A stretch of DNA of 34,549 bases, from the NCBI GenBank assembly GCA_003665825.1, contig QPFY01000044.1:1-34549 (forward strand), given 5' to 3'. The number at the start of each line of letters is the position of its first letter. Position 1 is the stretch's first letter. Position numbers and translations under genes: made by a program. Below the pieces are notes generated by a model that made no database searches, had not been told where the DNA came from, and saw only the letters and a list, made by a program, of their open reading frames with translations. Source of the DNA: Microbotryum silenes-acaulis. Lineage: Eukaryota > Basidiomycota > Microbotryomycetes > Microbotryales > Microbotryaceae. Positions 1-11,758 of this stretch are shown piece by piece.

Positions 1-965
1 ACCCCGTGTCCTCGGCTGGGTAACGATCGAGTTTTTTCCGCCGACAGTGCTAACTGGACGATCTTCTCGGCGCCATCACCCCTGTATTATTTCAAACGCA
101 TGCCTTTTCACCGAAAAAGAGTCGTCAGATCGACCTCACAGCGAACTACAATCATCGTCGAAGGCGTCCGAACAAAAACTTGTCCGCAAACGAAGTGCCG
201 ACCGCGTCATCTTTTCACCGAGGAACGCTACGCTCAAGCTGTGTTCACGCCGCTAGACATCACCTGAGAACTCAACCCACCTCTTAATGCATTTCACAGC
301 ATTGCGGTCTGCGAGCGCCCGACTGAGATGTGCTTCAAAAACACGCTCCTGACTCTAAGTCTCGTCTACCATCGGGCGATGATCTCGCTCGTAATCGGAC
401 CAAAGAGCTGCTCCCGGATCAGAGGTGTTTTTCCTTAAATATTCCCACACGGCTCGTATCTATTTTGGGAACAGCTTTTGAGTAAAGAAATGACAAGCGT
501 ACAGGCGTGCTCAGTGACCCGGACGATCGACCTCCTCCGACTCTCGCCACGGACGCCGGCGGCCGACTCGTTCAACGACCCACGCGTGACCTCGGAGGTA
601 CTCGCTCTCTCTAGCCTTGAAGTGCCCTCGGATCCTTGCTCGATCTTCGAGTCTTAAAGTGCAACAGGTCGACTGGACTCGAGCAAATCGGAGACCGAAC
701 TTTCGGCCAAGCGCGCCGAGCTTCGGGATAGTTCGGGATCTTTTGCGCGGTTAGCGACTTCGGACTCGCGCGCGCCAACGCCCCTTTTCCTCTCCCCACT
801 CGCACCACTGGCCTCGACTCGGACTCGGCACTGACCGCACCACGCCACAACTCGACGTCACATGCTTTCACATCGTTCCGATGCACCATGTAATCTGCAA
901 GATGCATCTCGATCTCTCCCAACTACAGCTCAACGTGTCACCTCAACCCGACTGATTCGGGCACG

Positions 966-979
966 GTGCGACGTCGCAC
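966..979. repeat. Perfect 14-bp palindrome, unit 1 copy
   Basis: GTGCGACGTCGCAC is its own reverse complement. The same 14 bases stand at the same relative place in all five units, 91-126 bp upstream of a short conserved frame beginning MHRSSVLGRTR. It may be a protein-binding site or promoter element; this is inference from conservation only. Confidence 0.7.
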
Positions 980-1796
980 AACACGGTTAACGACATGTCC
1001 AACATTGCCATCATCAATACGGTACAAATAAAACTGCACCCTGAGAGGGAGTGGTCACTTTCAGCAGCGTACTTGCTTGCGTCGATGCATCGCTCGAGCG
1101 TACTCGGTCGGACACGTGCTTGGTCAGCGCATCGCCTCGTTGACCCCGGTCGCCCTCTCGCTGCTCGACCGATGAATGTGGTGAGCTCTTCATTCAGATA
1201 GTATCCAGCGTCATCACATTTGCTCACCTCATGTCTTCTTTGCTGCTTATCACTCTTCAGATCGCGCGTTGGCCGACTCGCTGGCATCCGAGCCTGGCAC
1301 CATACCACTCTGTGACTTGTAGGACCATACTCTGCGCATCTGTCATCAGCACCATCGAAGACATGATCAGCCTTCTTGAGGTCTCGCATCGATGCACACA
1401 TCACTTGGTCCTCGTCGCCCCATCGAACACCACTGTCGGCCTGGGACAATGTCCTCCGCCACCCCCACATCGTTCACTCGCGTTCTCAACGTCGACCGAT
1501 CACTCGAATGCAACTCCTCACGTCTCTTTTCGATCGAATCGAAGGGTCTCAACGATGCGGCAAGCCCGGGGTTTGTCGCATCTTCTGTTGCACAACTCGA
1601 CTGGTTTTGTCAATGTCGAGATCGGACACCTTCATCGGCTCAAGCACTTTCTCGACCGCGCCGCGAATCACTCAACCTCCCGCGCCCGTCATCCAGCTCT
1701 TCGAGTCATCCGTTCAAGGTCACTACGTCTCAACTCGTCGCTCTAAACACCCCCCGAACTCGTTCGGCAGTCACAAAGCGAACCAACGTCCGAAAG

Positions 1797-1898
1797 GTCA
1801 GTGAGTGCCTGTAACCTGAAGGCTTTCCCTTCCTCCACCTCGTATGTTGCAAGTCTGTGCCCTCTTGCTTATGTTTGACTTTTCTTTCGCTCCACCAG
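1797..1898 (+). other. Intron-like block in unit 1, first module
   Basis: The block begins AAAG|GTCAGT, has a 'gtttgac' branch-like sequence about 25 bp before the end, and ends CTCCACCAG|GT. It is 102 bp long. Blocks of nearly the same length and borders occur at 3302-3403, 27666-27767, 30748-30848 and 34347-34448, and a shorter one at 8394-8485. Conservation of both borders suggests a former or active intron. No transcript evidence is available. Confidence 0.45.
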
Positions 1899-3301
1899 GT
1901 CATGGATTTTGGCCGGCGCTTAACTCGACTCTTTAAACTCCGACTCGTTCGAAACCGTTTCTAGCTAGCTCTCATGGATGGACCTCGATCTCCTCTCGAT
2001 CGGCCCTGACCGCAAAACTCAACTCGGTGCGATTCGACGATGGTGAAAGCTCTTATCTTTGCGGCTGCTGCCTCCGCCACCCACGACTCGATATTAGCCG
2101 ATCTCTCGCACCACTCGACACAACTCGTCTTTTCTCTCACTGCGCGAAGACACGACGAAGCACCACCTTGCCGTCATGGTGAAACATCACTTCCTCGGTA
2201 CATGCGGCTCGACCTTGCTCGACCCGGCACTTGATGTGTCACCCGGAACTGGCTAAGGCAAGCGGAACTCATTCAGCAACTGCAACACTCTCACCATCAC
2301 CAATCGGCTTTCAACGACTCGATAACGAGCTCGAAGGTAGCTACAGTTGCGTCCGGGCTATGTCAATTGCTCACTTGAGCCCTCGGGACCGGAACTGCTC
2401 GACCTCGGACGACTCGCTCAGACCGCCCACAGTGAGCTGTTTCGATCTTAGCTCTCACTTGCGACTTGCACTCCTTGCTGATGAGACGAAGATATGCCGT
2501 GTCACCGCGTACTGCAGATCGTTGGTCACGGAAGACCTGGAATGGGAGCGCTCACTCGAATGGACCTTCGCACGAATTCGCTCACACGCTCGCACGTCCC
2601 ACAGCCGAGTTCGTGAATTACCATTCCTCGGTTTCTCTTGCGACAAGGTCCCAGCACGCAGACTAGTTGCGGCCTTCTCGCCACGGAGGTCCGCCGGAGA
2701 TCCTAGCTCGCCCAGCAGCTTTCGAGCCGCTGCGAGCGGTTTGCTCAATCGCCCGCCCTCGTCATCCAGCTTGTCAAGGCATCTGTCCGAAGCCACTACA
2801 TCTCAACTCGTCGTTCTCAACATCCCGCATTCCCGCTCGCCGTCCTCGCCGTCCTCGCCGTTCAACTTGATCGGACTGCTTTCAACCTCTTCGATCGCAT
2901 CATCCAATCGACCTTCCGGCAAAACTCTCGAGATTTGCCACAGACAACCTCCTCATCGCTGCACATCTTACTCGAACTCCTTATTACGTTGTGCATGTCG
3001 AAGGATAAAGTCCCGACTCGGGCTTCTCCGGACCACTCGGCGCTCGATTTCAGCGTCAGACCGTGACGATCCTTCGCACTCTCAATCGATCTCGGCGATT
3101 CGCTCGACCAGCATGATACGTGCGATCACCATCCCACCTCGGCGACTTGCACGTTCGTACATGCTTCACCAACTCTGGCCATGCGGTCATGGACCGCGCT
3201 CAATGACGCACGGTGTTCCATCCCTTCTCGCTTTCGCTTGTCACCTCGCTTGGTAGCGACGAACTCGTTTGGCAGTCACTAAGCGCGCAAACGCCCGAAA
3301 G

Positions 3302-3403
3302 GTCAGTGCATACCCTCAGCCTAAAGTCCTTCCCTCCCTCTCGATGTCGTGTTGCAAGTGTGTGCACTATTGCTCATGTTTGACGGTTGATTTGCTCCAC
3401 CAG
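3302..3403 (+). other. Intron-like block in unit 1, second module
   Basis: The borders are AAAG|GTCAGT and CTCCACCAG|GT, 102 bp apart. The frame before it reads RLAVTKRANARK and the frame after it reads VLDFRLRSTRLF. Both are echoed in other copies, which supports this being the position of an ancestral intron. Confidence 0.45.
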
Positions 3404-3865
3404 GTCTTGGATTTCCGTCTGCGCTCAACTCGACTTTTTGGACTCGGAACCGTTTCCAGTCCGTTTCCCAGAATAATGGTCGTCGCCTACTTGCGGATCC
3501 AGACTTTTTCGGCAGGACTTGCTCTGCTCAACGCTGATCTCCTCTCCATCGGCCCCGACCTCACAACTCAACTCGGTGCGACAGATGGCTTGTCGACGAG
3601 TATGCAGGCTCTCATCTTTGCCGCTGTTGTCTCCGCCACCCAAGACTCGATATTTGCCGATGTCCTGTGCGAGGAGGCTTTTCCAACCATCCAAACTCTT
3701 GTGGGTGACCTAGCGCCCGGCCGGCTCGCCTCGAGATTGAGAACGAAGGACCACCTTGACTCTTTGCCCCACCGCTCGAGCGACGTTTACTCCTTCCAGT
3801 TCTTTCCCTCCATTTCTGAGGTACGATCGCATGTGTTCCTCGATGCAATACCATTCGGTCTTTGA
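3404..3865 (+). pseudogene. Relic or cryptic exon of the repeat-family gene (unit 1)
   Basis: After the intron-like block the plus strand stays open for about 150 codons (VLDFRLRSTRLF... DLLSIGPDLTTQLG... ALIFAAVVSATQDSIFADV...). The same protein string, with scattered substitutions, is open at 8557-8958, partly at 29344-30321 and at 30924-31370. In units 3 and 4 other copies are interrupted by stops or frame changes. A donor-like 'gag|gtacga' lies near 3820, so the exon may end there. The product is not recognised. Preservation of one frame in several copies argues for past coding function; the broken copies argue that most are dead. Confidence 0.35.
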
Positions 3866-5590
3866 GCTCATATGTGCGTGTCTGAGAACCTTTGGATCTT
3901 CTTGAGCCATTCTTGCCGGGTTTTCCTGCGGCCTCGGACATGGTTCTGCCGCAAACGACCTCTATGGGATGTTCTTGTATCAAATCCGACATCAACTCTG
4001 GACTACCAACTGCTGAACGCAAGCAAAACTGTGTCGGAGTATGTCAAAGTGACTCACTGGATCGATCGTATATGTCGCTCATGCGTATGCGTCGCCCATG
4101 CCGACAGAGCTGCAGTGACATGCCGCGGTCCGTTTAGAGTGGGCTTCAACCTTGCACTCGCATCCCTAGCCTTTTACTATCGCCTCTTTCCGGCTTTCGC
4201 AAGTAAACAAGTGTGAAGAACAGCTGCTTGCAGAGGTATGCCGTGATTCGACAGCGAGGGGCTTCCTCGGCTTTCACGCAAAGTCGAACTTTTGCGACCC
4301 GCATCCCTCACCAACGATCATGACTGAAAGTATGCTTTGACACCGCAAAGCACCCCATGGATTCTTCCCTAAAGACTGAAAAATTCCATTAAGAAAGTCC
4401 TCCTTTGAGTGTCGAAGATCACTATCCGATCGACCAGCGAAAGTAAAGGAGCCGAGTTTGCGCGATCGAGAGCCGACCTCCGAGTCCTTGCGCGACTTTT
4501 CAACTCCAAATCAGCACTCGAAAGTGACTCCAACAAAGTAACCATCATGTAATAGATCTCTCAAAAGGATTCCTGTAGCTTGCAACATGCTTCGATACGA
4601 GGTATATGGCTTCCAGCAATGACCTGTTGGAAAGGACCACATCGACCTAAATCATGTGTGCTGCGGGATCACTTTGGCTTTATGATCTCGAAGACCTGTC
4701 CCGATGAAAATACTGCCTCAACAGGACCGCAATCTAGCACTGCGCGCGTATGGACAGCTATATTCGATTTTTGAGTGTTCTGAGAGTGAGAACAGCTATC
4801 TGCCGGATGGGGCTGCGAGAATGAGTCGATTACTCCTTACTTGTCTCTCAGCTCGGCGACCATCGAGCCTTTTTGCCGACAGTGCTAACTGGACGATCTT
4901 CTCCGCGCCATCACCATATCTCTTGACTATTTCAAATGAATGGTTCTGTACCGAGAAGAAGTCCTCAGATCGATCTAACAGAGCATTGCGTTCATCGTCG
5001 AAAGCGACCGAACTTGTCCGCACTGCAAGCGAAGTGCCGACCGCAGCGAGTTTTCACCGACGATCTGTTGGAGAAAGCCATCTCTCAAACTGTATCCACG
5101 CCGCCAGATACCACTTGAGCGCTCAACTCATCTCTTGATGCATTTCACAGCATTGCGGTCTGCGCGAGACTGAGATGCGCTTCCAGGACACGCCCGCGGT
5201 TCTCGTCTCCCATCGATGACTCATCTCGACTCCGAGTAATCGGACCAACGATCTGCTCCCGGATCAGATGTGTTTGCCCTCAAACATTCCGACGCACCTC
5301 GTACATATTCTGGGAATAGCCTTTGAGTAAAAGATTGATGAGTGTACGAGTGTGCTCGGTGACCTGGACGAGTCGACCTTTTTGCCGCGGACGCCGCCGG
5401 CCGACTCGTCCGGGCCCTCGCACCGAGTTCGGAGGTACTCGCTCTCTCTAGCCTTGAAGTTCCCTCGGATCCCTGTTCGATCTTCGAGTCTTGAAGTGCA
5501 ACAGGTCGACTGGACTCGAGCAAATCGGAGACCGTCGGATCTCTCGGCCGAGCGCGCCTAATAAGCTTCCCGTCGGCGCCGAGTCTGCCT

Positions 5591-5630
5591 GAGTTCAGCC
5601 GAGTTCAGCCGAGTTCAGCCGAGTTCGGTC
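5591..5630 (+). repeat. 10-bp tandem repeat (gagttcagcc)
   Basis: Three exact copies of a 10-mer and a fourth diverged copy lie head to tail. It is absent from the other units, so it is a local expansion in unit 2. Confidence 0.85.
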
Positions 5631-5847
5631 GGCCAACGGCTCAACTTCGGACTCGCGCGCGCCAACGCTCCTTTCCCTCTCCCCACTCACTCGCACCACG
5701 CGCACCACTTGACCCGCCTCGACTCGACTCGGCTTTGATCCCACTACACCACAACGCTCTCCCCACATCACCCAATCGGCAAGATGCAGCTCGGCCACGC
5801 TCGACGGACGCTCGACGTGTGCCTTTGTGCGGGCTCACGCGGGCACG

Positions 5848-5861
5848 GTGCGACGTCGCAC
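5848..5861. repeat. Perfect 14-bp palindrome, unit 2 copy
   Basis: GTGCGACGTCGCAC, identical to the copies in the other four units and at the same relative position, although the flanking bases have diverged. Confidence 0.7.
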
Positions 5862-8393
5862 GACACGACTATCAACGACTCCAACATCGTCATCTTCAGC
5901 AAGATACGCTGAACAGGTTGATCTGAAAGGACGTGGTCACTTTCAGCAGCGTACTAACTACGTCGATGCATCGCTCGAGCGTCCTCGGTCGGACACGTGC
6001 TCGGTCACCCAATCGCCTCGATCGCCCCGTTCGCCCTCTCGCCACTCGACCGATGGGTGTGGTGAGTACTTCACTCAGATATTTTCCAGCTCACACCCCA
6101 TCCGCTCACCTCATGTTTGTCTTTGCTGCTCATCACACTAGTTCAGATCGCGTGTGGCCGACTCGCTCGCATCCGAGCTTCGCACCGAACCGCTCTGTGA
6201 CTTGTACGACCATACTCTGCGATCACAATGCCACGTCCTCATCAGTAACATCAACGTGATTGTCCCCCTTCCTGAGGCCTCGCATCGATGTACACATCAC
6301 TCGACCCACATTGCCGCACTGTCGGCCTGTGAGGATCACCTCGGCCACCCCCACATCGTTCACTCGCGTCGTCAACGTCGACCGATCGCTCGAATGCAAT
6401 CACTCGCTGTCACATCGGGTCTCTTCGACGAGTCTCACCGACGTGGCAAGCTCGGAGTTTGTCGGAACATCTGTTGCTCGACTCGGCGACCATTTGATCG
6501 ATGCCCGTCCGAAGCTTCGCACCCATCATCGACCCTCGGTCCGATCGACCGATCAACCGACCGAACTGACAAACCTCTTCCGCCCGATCTCGCGCCCGCC
6601 CCGTCCGTGCTCATCCCATCACCACGACGTGCGAAGTAACAACTCGTTCGCCCCTCGCGATGGCTTCCTCGACCGCCTCAACCGTCGACCTTCCACCGTA
6701 CTCGTGCTCGATCGCCATAGACTCATTGTTATCAACTGACCTGACCTACTCATCATGAGCGCCGACCCCACGATCGCCCCATTCTCGAATCCTATGGCAA
6801 TTCACCTATCGATACGATTCACCTCACCCCATGTTGTTCTGTATCGCCGCACCCGAGCTCGACACTATCCCGTGATCTTCACTTCCACACCGGCGGGTCA
6901 GCTCGATCAATCAGGACCCCAGTCTGGTATGCTCTCCTCTCCAACCCGGGTCTCCATCGTCTCGAGTCCCTACAATACTGATGCTTTTACAAACACTCAT
7001 CTGTGTTTCACAGCATTGCCCCGACATTTAGATCCGACTCGCACGTCGCCATCCTCAGCTTCGCACCGACTTGGTCACACATCGCCCCCACCCCATGCCA
7101 CGAGCTTGTGATTCAATATTACGATCGCCAATACGACTTCGCTCGACCCGAGTTCTGTCATTTTCTTGGGATCAGCTTGACTCTTCGGCGCTCTTTTTGG
7201 CTGGCTCGGCACTCGAGCATTTCATCGAGCAGCTTCGTCTCGGCTCGAACCGTTCGGCACTCCGATGATCAGCTGGACCCGTCCATCTCTCAGGCAACTT
7301 GCTTCGGTTATACCGAAGCGACGATCAAGCACCAACTGACATGGGTCCGCCTCGATGTGCCCACCCTGCCCGAATCGCCACTCCAACTCGCTCGGTCAAC
7401 TCGAGCTCTAACTCAACCATACTTCGAACATCGACAGCCCTTCCTTTCTGACAGCCGTCGCGACGGGACCACGTGCTCGACCACCGACGACGGGCTCAGA
7501 CCGCCCACAGTGCACAGTGAGCCATCCGATCGGAGCCCTCGCTTGCGACTTGCACTCTTTGCTGATGCGATCAAGATCTGTCGCGTCACTGCACAGTGTA
7601 GACCGTTGGTCACGAACGACCCGGACTAGGAGCGCTCCTTCGAACGGAACTTCGCAGCGATGCTTACAAGCTCGCACGCCCAGCATTCGAGCCCGCAGAT
7701 CACCATCCCTCGGTACCTCTCGCCACCAGTTTGAAGCACGAGTGCGTCAATGTCGAGATGGGAGACCCGCATTGCCTCAAGCACTATCACCCCGTCTCGA
7801 CGCCGCCGCGACTCACTCAATCGCCGGCCCTCGTGATACGGCTCGTCGAGTCATTCGTCCACATCACTGAGCGCTACGTTTCACCTCATGGCACCTCAAC
7901 ATCCCACATGCCCGCTCGTCTTCCTTGTCGTTTAATTCGACCGGACTTGCACGCTGACTTTCAACCTCGTCGATCGCTCCGCCCGATCGACGAGACGGCA
8001 AAGCTCCCGAGATGTGCCACGGAACACCTCCTCATTGCTTCACATCTTACTCGAACTCCTTATTACGTTGTGCACGTCGAAGCATAAAGTCCCGACTCGG
8101 GCTTCTCCGGACCACTCGGCGCTCGATTTCGGCATCGGACCGTGACGATCCTTCGCACTCTCAATCGATTTCAAAGATTGGCTCAACCAGCTTGATACGG
8201 GCGATCACCATCCCACCTCTGCAAGTTGCACGTTCGTACACGCTTCAGCAACCCTGGTCATGCAGTCATGGACTGCGATCGGCGTCGCATGGTGCTCCAT
8301 CTCTCGCTTCGCAGCTTACACTCACCCTCGCTGGGTGCAAACGAACTCGTTTGGCAGTCACAAAGCGAGCAAACATCCGAAAGGTTAGTGCGT

Positions 8394-8485
8394 GCCTTCA
8401 ACCTGAAGGTCTTCCCTTCTTCCACCCCGCGTGTTGCAAGTGTGTGCATTATTGCTCATGTTGGATGGTTGATTTGCTCCACCAG
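8394..8485 (+). other. Intron-like block in unit 2
   Basis: The borders are AAAG|GTTAGT and CTCCACCAG|GT. At 92 bp it is shorter than the usual 102 bp. The following frame reads VSDFRLRSTRLFEFRLARNRF and then meets a TAG stop. Confidence 0.4.
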
Positions 8486-8556
8486 GTCTCAGATTTCCGC
8501 CTGCGCTCAACTCGACTCTTTGAATTCCGACTCGCTCGAAACCGTTTCTAGCTCTC

Positions 8557-8958
8557 ATGGATATAATCGTCGACTGTTTCCAATTGAGGTGCCAGACCTT
8601 TTTGGTGGGACTTGCTCTGCTCGACTTTGATCTCCTCTCCATCGGCCCCGACCTCAGAACTCAACTCGGTGCGACAGGTCGCTCGTCGACGAGTATGCAG
8701 GCTCTCATCTTTGCCGACGCTGTCTCCGCCACCCAAGACTCAATATTTGCCGATGTCCCGTGCGAGGTGGCTTCTCCAACCATCCGAACTCTTGTGGGTG
8801 ACCTAGCGCCCTGCCCGCTCGCCTCGAGATTGAGAACGAAGGACCACCTTGACTCTTTGCCCAATTGCTCGAGCGACGTTTACTCCTTCCAGTTCTTTCC
8901 CTACATTTCTGAGGTACGATCGCATGTGTTCCTCGATGCAATACCATTCGGTCTTTGA
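8557..8958 (+). pseudogene. Relic or cryptic exon of the repeat-family gene (unit 2)
   Basis: An open frame of about 130 codons encodes the same string as the unit 1 copy: LLSIGPDLRTQLG, ALIFADAVSATQDSIFADV, TKDHLDSLPNCSSDVYSFQFFPYISEVRSHVFLDAIPFGL. It is separated from its upstream exon-like segment by an in-frame stop near 8550, so the ancestral structure is broken here. No ATG of its own is convincing. The product is unknown. Confidence 0.3.
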
Positions 8959-9550
8959 GCCCATATGTGCGTGTCTGAGAAGCTTTGGATCTTCTTGACC
9001 CATTCTTACCGGGTTTTCCTGCGGCCTCCGACATGGTTCTCGCGCAAACGACTTCAATGGAATGTTCTTGAATCAAATCTAACATGAGCGCTGGACTACC
9101 AACTGCTGAACGCAATCAAAACTATATCGGAGTACGTCACAGTGACCCACTGGATTGATCGTATTCGTTGCTCATGCGTACTCGTCGCTGCTGCCGACCG
9201 AGCTGACCTGCCGCCGTCCGTTTAGAGTGACCTTCAACCTTGCAATCGCATCCCTAGCCTTTTACAATAGCCTTTTTACGACTATAGCCAGTAAATAAGT
9301 GTGAAAAACAGCTGCTTGCAGCGGCATGCCGTGATTCGAGACCGGAGGGTTCTTCGGCTTTCGCGTAAAGCCGAACCTCTGCCGCCCGCATCCGTCACCG
9401 ACGATCCTGACTAAAAATAAGCTTTGACACCGCAAAGCACCCCATGGATTCTTCCGTCAACGCTAAGTATATAGGTACCATAGGTGGGGTACAGCCCAAT
9501 TCCGGTTTACGTTTTGGATTAGAACCACAAATCCCCAGTGAAATTGAAAA

Positions 9551-9990
9551 GTCGCAGTGCACGGGGAATTGCTCGTGCACTGCTGAAATCCAGTTATTTG
9601 GCAAAATCGACAAATCGAGGTGCACGGTCAATTGCTCGTGCACTGCTGAAATCCACTTTTTCGACTCTGAAGGGCGGCACGGGTCAAAAACCGCCAAATC
9701 GAGGTGCACGGTCAATTGCTCGTGCACTGCTGAAATCCACTTTTTCGACGCTGAAGGGCGGCACAAGTCAAAAACCGCCAAATCGAGGTGCACGGTCAAT
9801 TGCTCGTGCACTGCTGAAATCCACTTTTTCGACTCTGAGGGGCGGCACAAGTCAAAAACCGCCAAATCGAGGTGCACGGTCAATTGCTCGTGCACTGCTG
9901 AAATCCACTTTTTCGACTCTGAAGGGCGGCACGGGTCAAAAACCGCCAAATCGAGGTGCACGGTCAATTGCTCGTGCACTGCTGAAATCC
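9551..9990. repeat. 84-bp tandem array centred on 24-bp near-palindromes
   Basis: Six near-palindromes start at 9557, 9620, 9704, 9788, 9872 and 9956. The first interval is 63 bp and the next four are exactly 84 bp. Each has arms GTGCACG and CGTGCAC round a CAATTG-like core; the first copy differs in the core. The spacer includes 'tgctgaaatccactttttcg', 'gggcggcac' and 'caaaaaccgccaaatcgag'. Because 84 is divisible by three, several frames stay open through the array with a 28-residue periodic translation; I regard these as by-products. The array lies between unit 2 and a copy of the island's right end. Confidence 0.92.
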
Positions 9991-10534
9991 ACTATATATA
10001 TGGGCAATTTCCAAATACCACATGGCACAGACTCCCGAGAGACGCTTGCAAAGAAGCTCGCGTGAGCATCCTGTGGCATTTGAGAGTGGGGTGGTGGGGG
10101 GCAGCCGCACTCGTAGCCTTCGGCCACCGGCGCTCGCGATCTCCCATTTCGGGCTTTGGTGTATCGCTGGAGCTGAGGCACGGCAGACTTGAGGACTTGT
10201 AGACGTAAATAAGTGTACTGTAACTCTGTCACGATCCCAACTGGTTTGTACATGCCTAATTTGTGCGATTATGCATTGTGCTTTGAGTATACTCAATTAC
10301 ACTAATCATTGTGGCCTTGACGACTTTGGGGCGCGCGCGCGGTCCACTGCTTCTGGTCCTCGGGCCAGAACAAATGTACGGACATGTCCGTCCGCTTGAT
10401 TTTAGATACAGCTGGATCAGATAATACTGATGCTGTCGAACAATTGTATGAGTAGACTCACTATCTGCAAGGAGAACATGATAGCATCTTATAATGATTG
10501 GAATTTTCATGTCCGTACCGCAACCCCATGTCCG
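9991..10534. other. Non-coding stretch, partly homologous to the island's right flank
   Basis: No gene is supported here. The first part, 'tatatgggcaatttccaaatacca' followed by 'cttgcaaagaagctcgcgtgagca', resembles 24971-25080 beside the end of the unique island, where the counterpart of 10090-10500 is missing. It also contains a GC run (gcgcgcgcgc near 10332) and several CATGTCCG octamers. It looks like the remnant of a second copy of the island's right boundary. Confidence 0.5.
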
Positions 10535-10584
10535 TCCACTTGTCGGTCGCGGTTGCGGACATGGCGGTCTGCGGTACGGACATG
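10508..10584. repeat. Nested inverted repeat built on CATGTCCG
   Basis: The outer arms CATGTCCGTACCGCA (10508-10522) and TGCGGTACGGACATG (10570-10584) are perfect complements over 15 bp. Inside them lie CATGTCCG (10527-10534) and CGGACATG (10556-10563). A further 12-bp palindrome, CGGACATGTCCG, lies at 10379-10390. Clustered inverted octamers near an element end can be transposase-binding subterminal repeats, but no transposase is seen. The copy at 25.1 kb keeps only the right half. Confidence 0.85.
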
Positions 10585-10890
10585 GCTGGGAGATGTTCGC
10601 ACACTGTCATCCGACCCACGCCGCTTCGCTCGCTCCGACATGGTCTGTGACGAGAGACAAGTGGCTGTATGAATTAAATCTTGTTTATACATCATTACAT
10701 CAAAGAATTTCTAGAGATCAGCCTCGAGTGGTGATTTTGCAAGTCAAAGGCTATGTATAGTACTAGAAAGCCATGAACGTCGGACGATCGAGTGTTGTCG
10801 CCGACAGTGCTAACGCGGCCAAGTTTCTCTGGGCACCATCACCCTATCCCTTTACTATTTCAAAGGAAGACCTTTTAACCGACCAAGAGT
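10535..10890 (+). repeat. Long direct repeat flanking unit 3, left copy
   Basis: This stretch of about 356 bp is nearly identical to 25105-25460, at a constant offset of 14570. Only a few substitutions were seen by eye. It spans the junction between non-repeat sequence (to about 10777) and the beginning of a subtelomeric unit, so the same junction exists twice in the window. Confidence 0.9.
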
Positions 10891-11744
10891 CGTCAGATCG
10901 ACCTCACAGAGCACTGCAATGTCCGCAAACGAAGTGCCGACCGCGTCAGATTTTCACCGACGATCTCTTGTACGAAACCTACGCTCACGCTGTGTTCACA
11001 CCGCCAGATATCACCTGAGAACTCAACTCACCTCTTGATGCATTTCACAGGATTGCGATCTGCAAGAGACAAAGACCTGCTTACGGGACACGCCCGGCGT
11101 GGCCCCAGTGAGTCTCCGAGTCGTCTACCATCGCGCGATGATCTTGCCCGTAATCGGATCAAATACCTGCTCCCGAATACGATGTCTTCACTTCAAATCT
11201 TCCGACACAGCTCGTCTAAATTCCAAGAACAGCATTTTAGTATAGGAATGTCAATAGTACAGGCCGAATACAGTGACCTGGACGAATTGACTTTGTCGCC
11301 GCGGACGCTGCCGATTGCTCACACGGCCCGTGTCGACAAGCGCTGATACGCACTAACCTCGAAAAACACTTGCTCTCTCTAGTCCTGAAGCTCTCTCGCA
11401 TCCTTGTTTGATCTTCGAATCTTGAAGTGCAACAGGTTGAATGGACTCGAGCAAATCGGAGACCGATCTCACGGCCGAGTGCGCCGAGCTTCGGAATCTC
11501 GCGCGGTGAGCTGATAGGCTCGACTTGACGTTCGCGCGCGCCAACGCCCCTTTCCCTCTCCCCACTCACTCGCACCACTCGCACCACTGGCCTCGACTCG
11601 GACTCGGCACTGACCGCACCACGCCACAACTCGACGTCACATGCTTTCACATTGCTCGCATGCGCTATATCATCTGCAAAATGCAACTCGATCTCTCTCA
11701 CCTACAGCTCGACGTGTCACTTCAAGCCGACTGATTCGGGCACG

Positions 11745-11758
11745 GTGCGACGTCGCAC
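11745..11758. repeat. Perfect 14-bp palindrome, unit 3 copy
   Basis: GTGCGACGTCGCAC at the same relative position as in the other units. Confidence 0.7.

Larger units (their letters stand above)
1..4790 (+). repeat. Subtelomeric repeat unit 1 (left part may lie outside the window)
   Basis: This is the first of five related units. Landmarks recur in the same order in the other units: the 'gacagtgctaac' block near 45; 'cagcattgcggtctgc' near 298; the 'ctctctagccttgaag' block near 606; 'gcgcgccaacgcccctttcc' near 770; a 14-bp palindrome at 966; 'gatgcatcgctcgagcgt' near 1084; 'cgcatcgatgcacacatcact' near 1386; and an intron-like block at 1797-1898, repeated at 3302-3403. The last two thirds contain two copies of a roughly 1.5 kb inner module. 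Open frames occur throughout on both strands, but most reflect the TCGA-rich composition. No helicase, transposase or polymerase motif was seen. Confidence 0.75.
4791..9455 (+). repeat. Subtelomeric repeat unit 2
   Basis: It starts at the 'ctcagctcggcgaccatcgagcc' region and carries the landmarks of unit 1 in the same order: 'gacagtgctaac' near 4878, 'cagcattgcggtctgc' near 5150, 'gccaacgctcctttcc' near 5661, the palindrome at 5848, 'gatgcatcgctcgagcgt' near 5965 and the intron-like block at 8394-8485. It has only one copy of the block that occurs two or three times in units 1 and 4. Its right end, 'ccccatggattcttcc' near 9450, matches unit 1 near 4356 and is then cut by unrelated sequence leading into the 84-bp array. 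Confidence 0.72.

Noticed and set aside
611..922. Minus-strand frames in the repeat units (also near 2455, 8705, 11237, 27215 and 33935)
   Set aside because: They lie opposite TCGA-rich repeat sequence, have no conserved strings independent of the repeat, and no splice signals on that strand.
1231..1814. Overlapping plus-strand frames of 140-171 codons in the same stretch
   Set aside because: All three frames are open at once and are rich in Ser, Arg, His and Thr, which reflects base composition rather than coding.
9551..9990. CRISPR array
   Set aside because: The whole 84-bp unit, spacer included, is repeated, and the setting is a eukaryotic subtelomere; it is an ordinary tandem repeat with palindromes.
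9444..10202. 252-codon frame through the 84-bp array, starting at an ATG
   Set aside because: It is open because the period is a multiple of three; the opposite strand and another frame are also open. No upstream signals or unique protein sequence support it.
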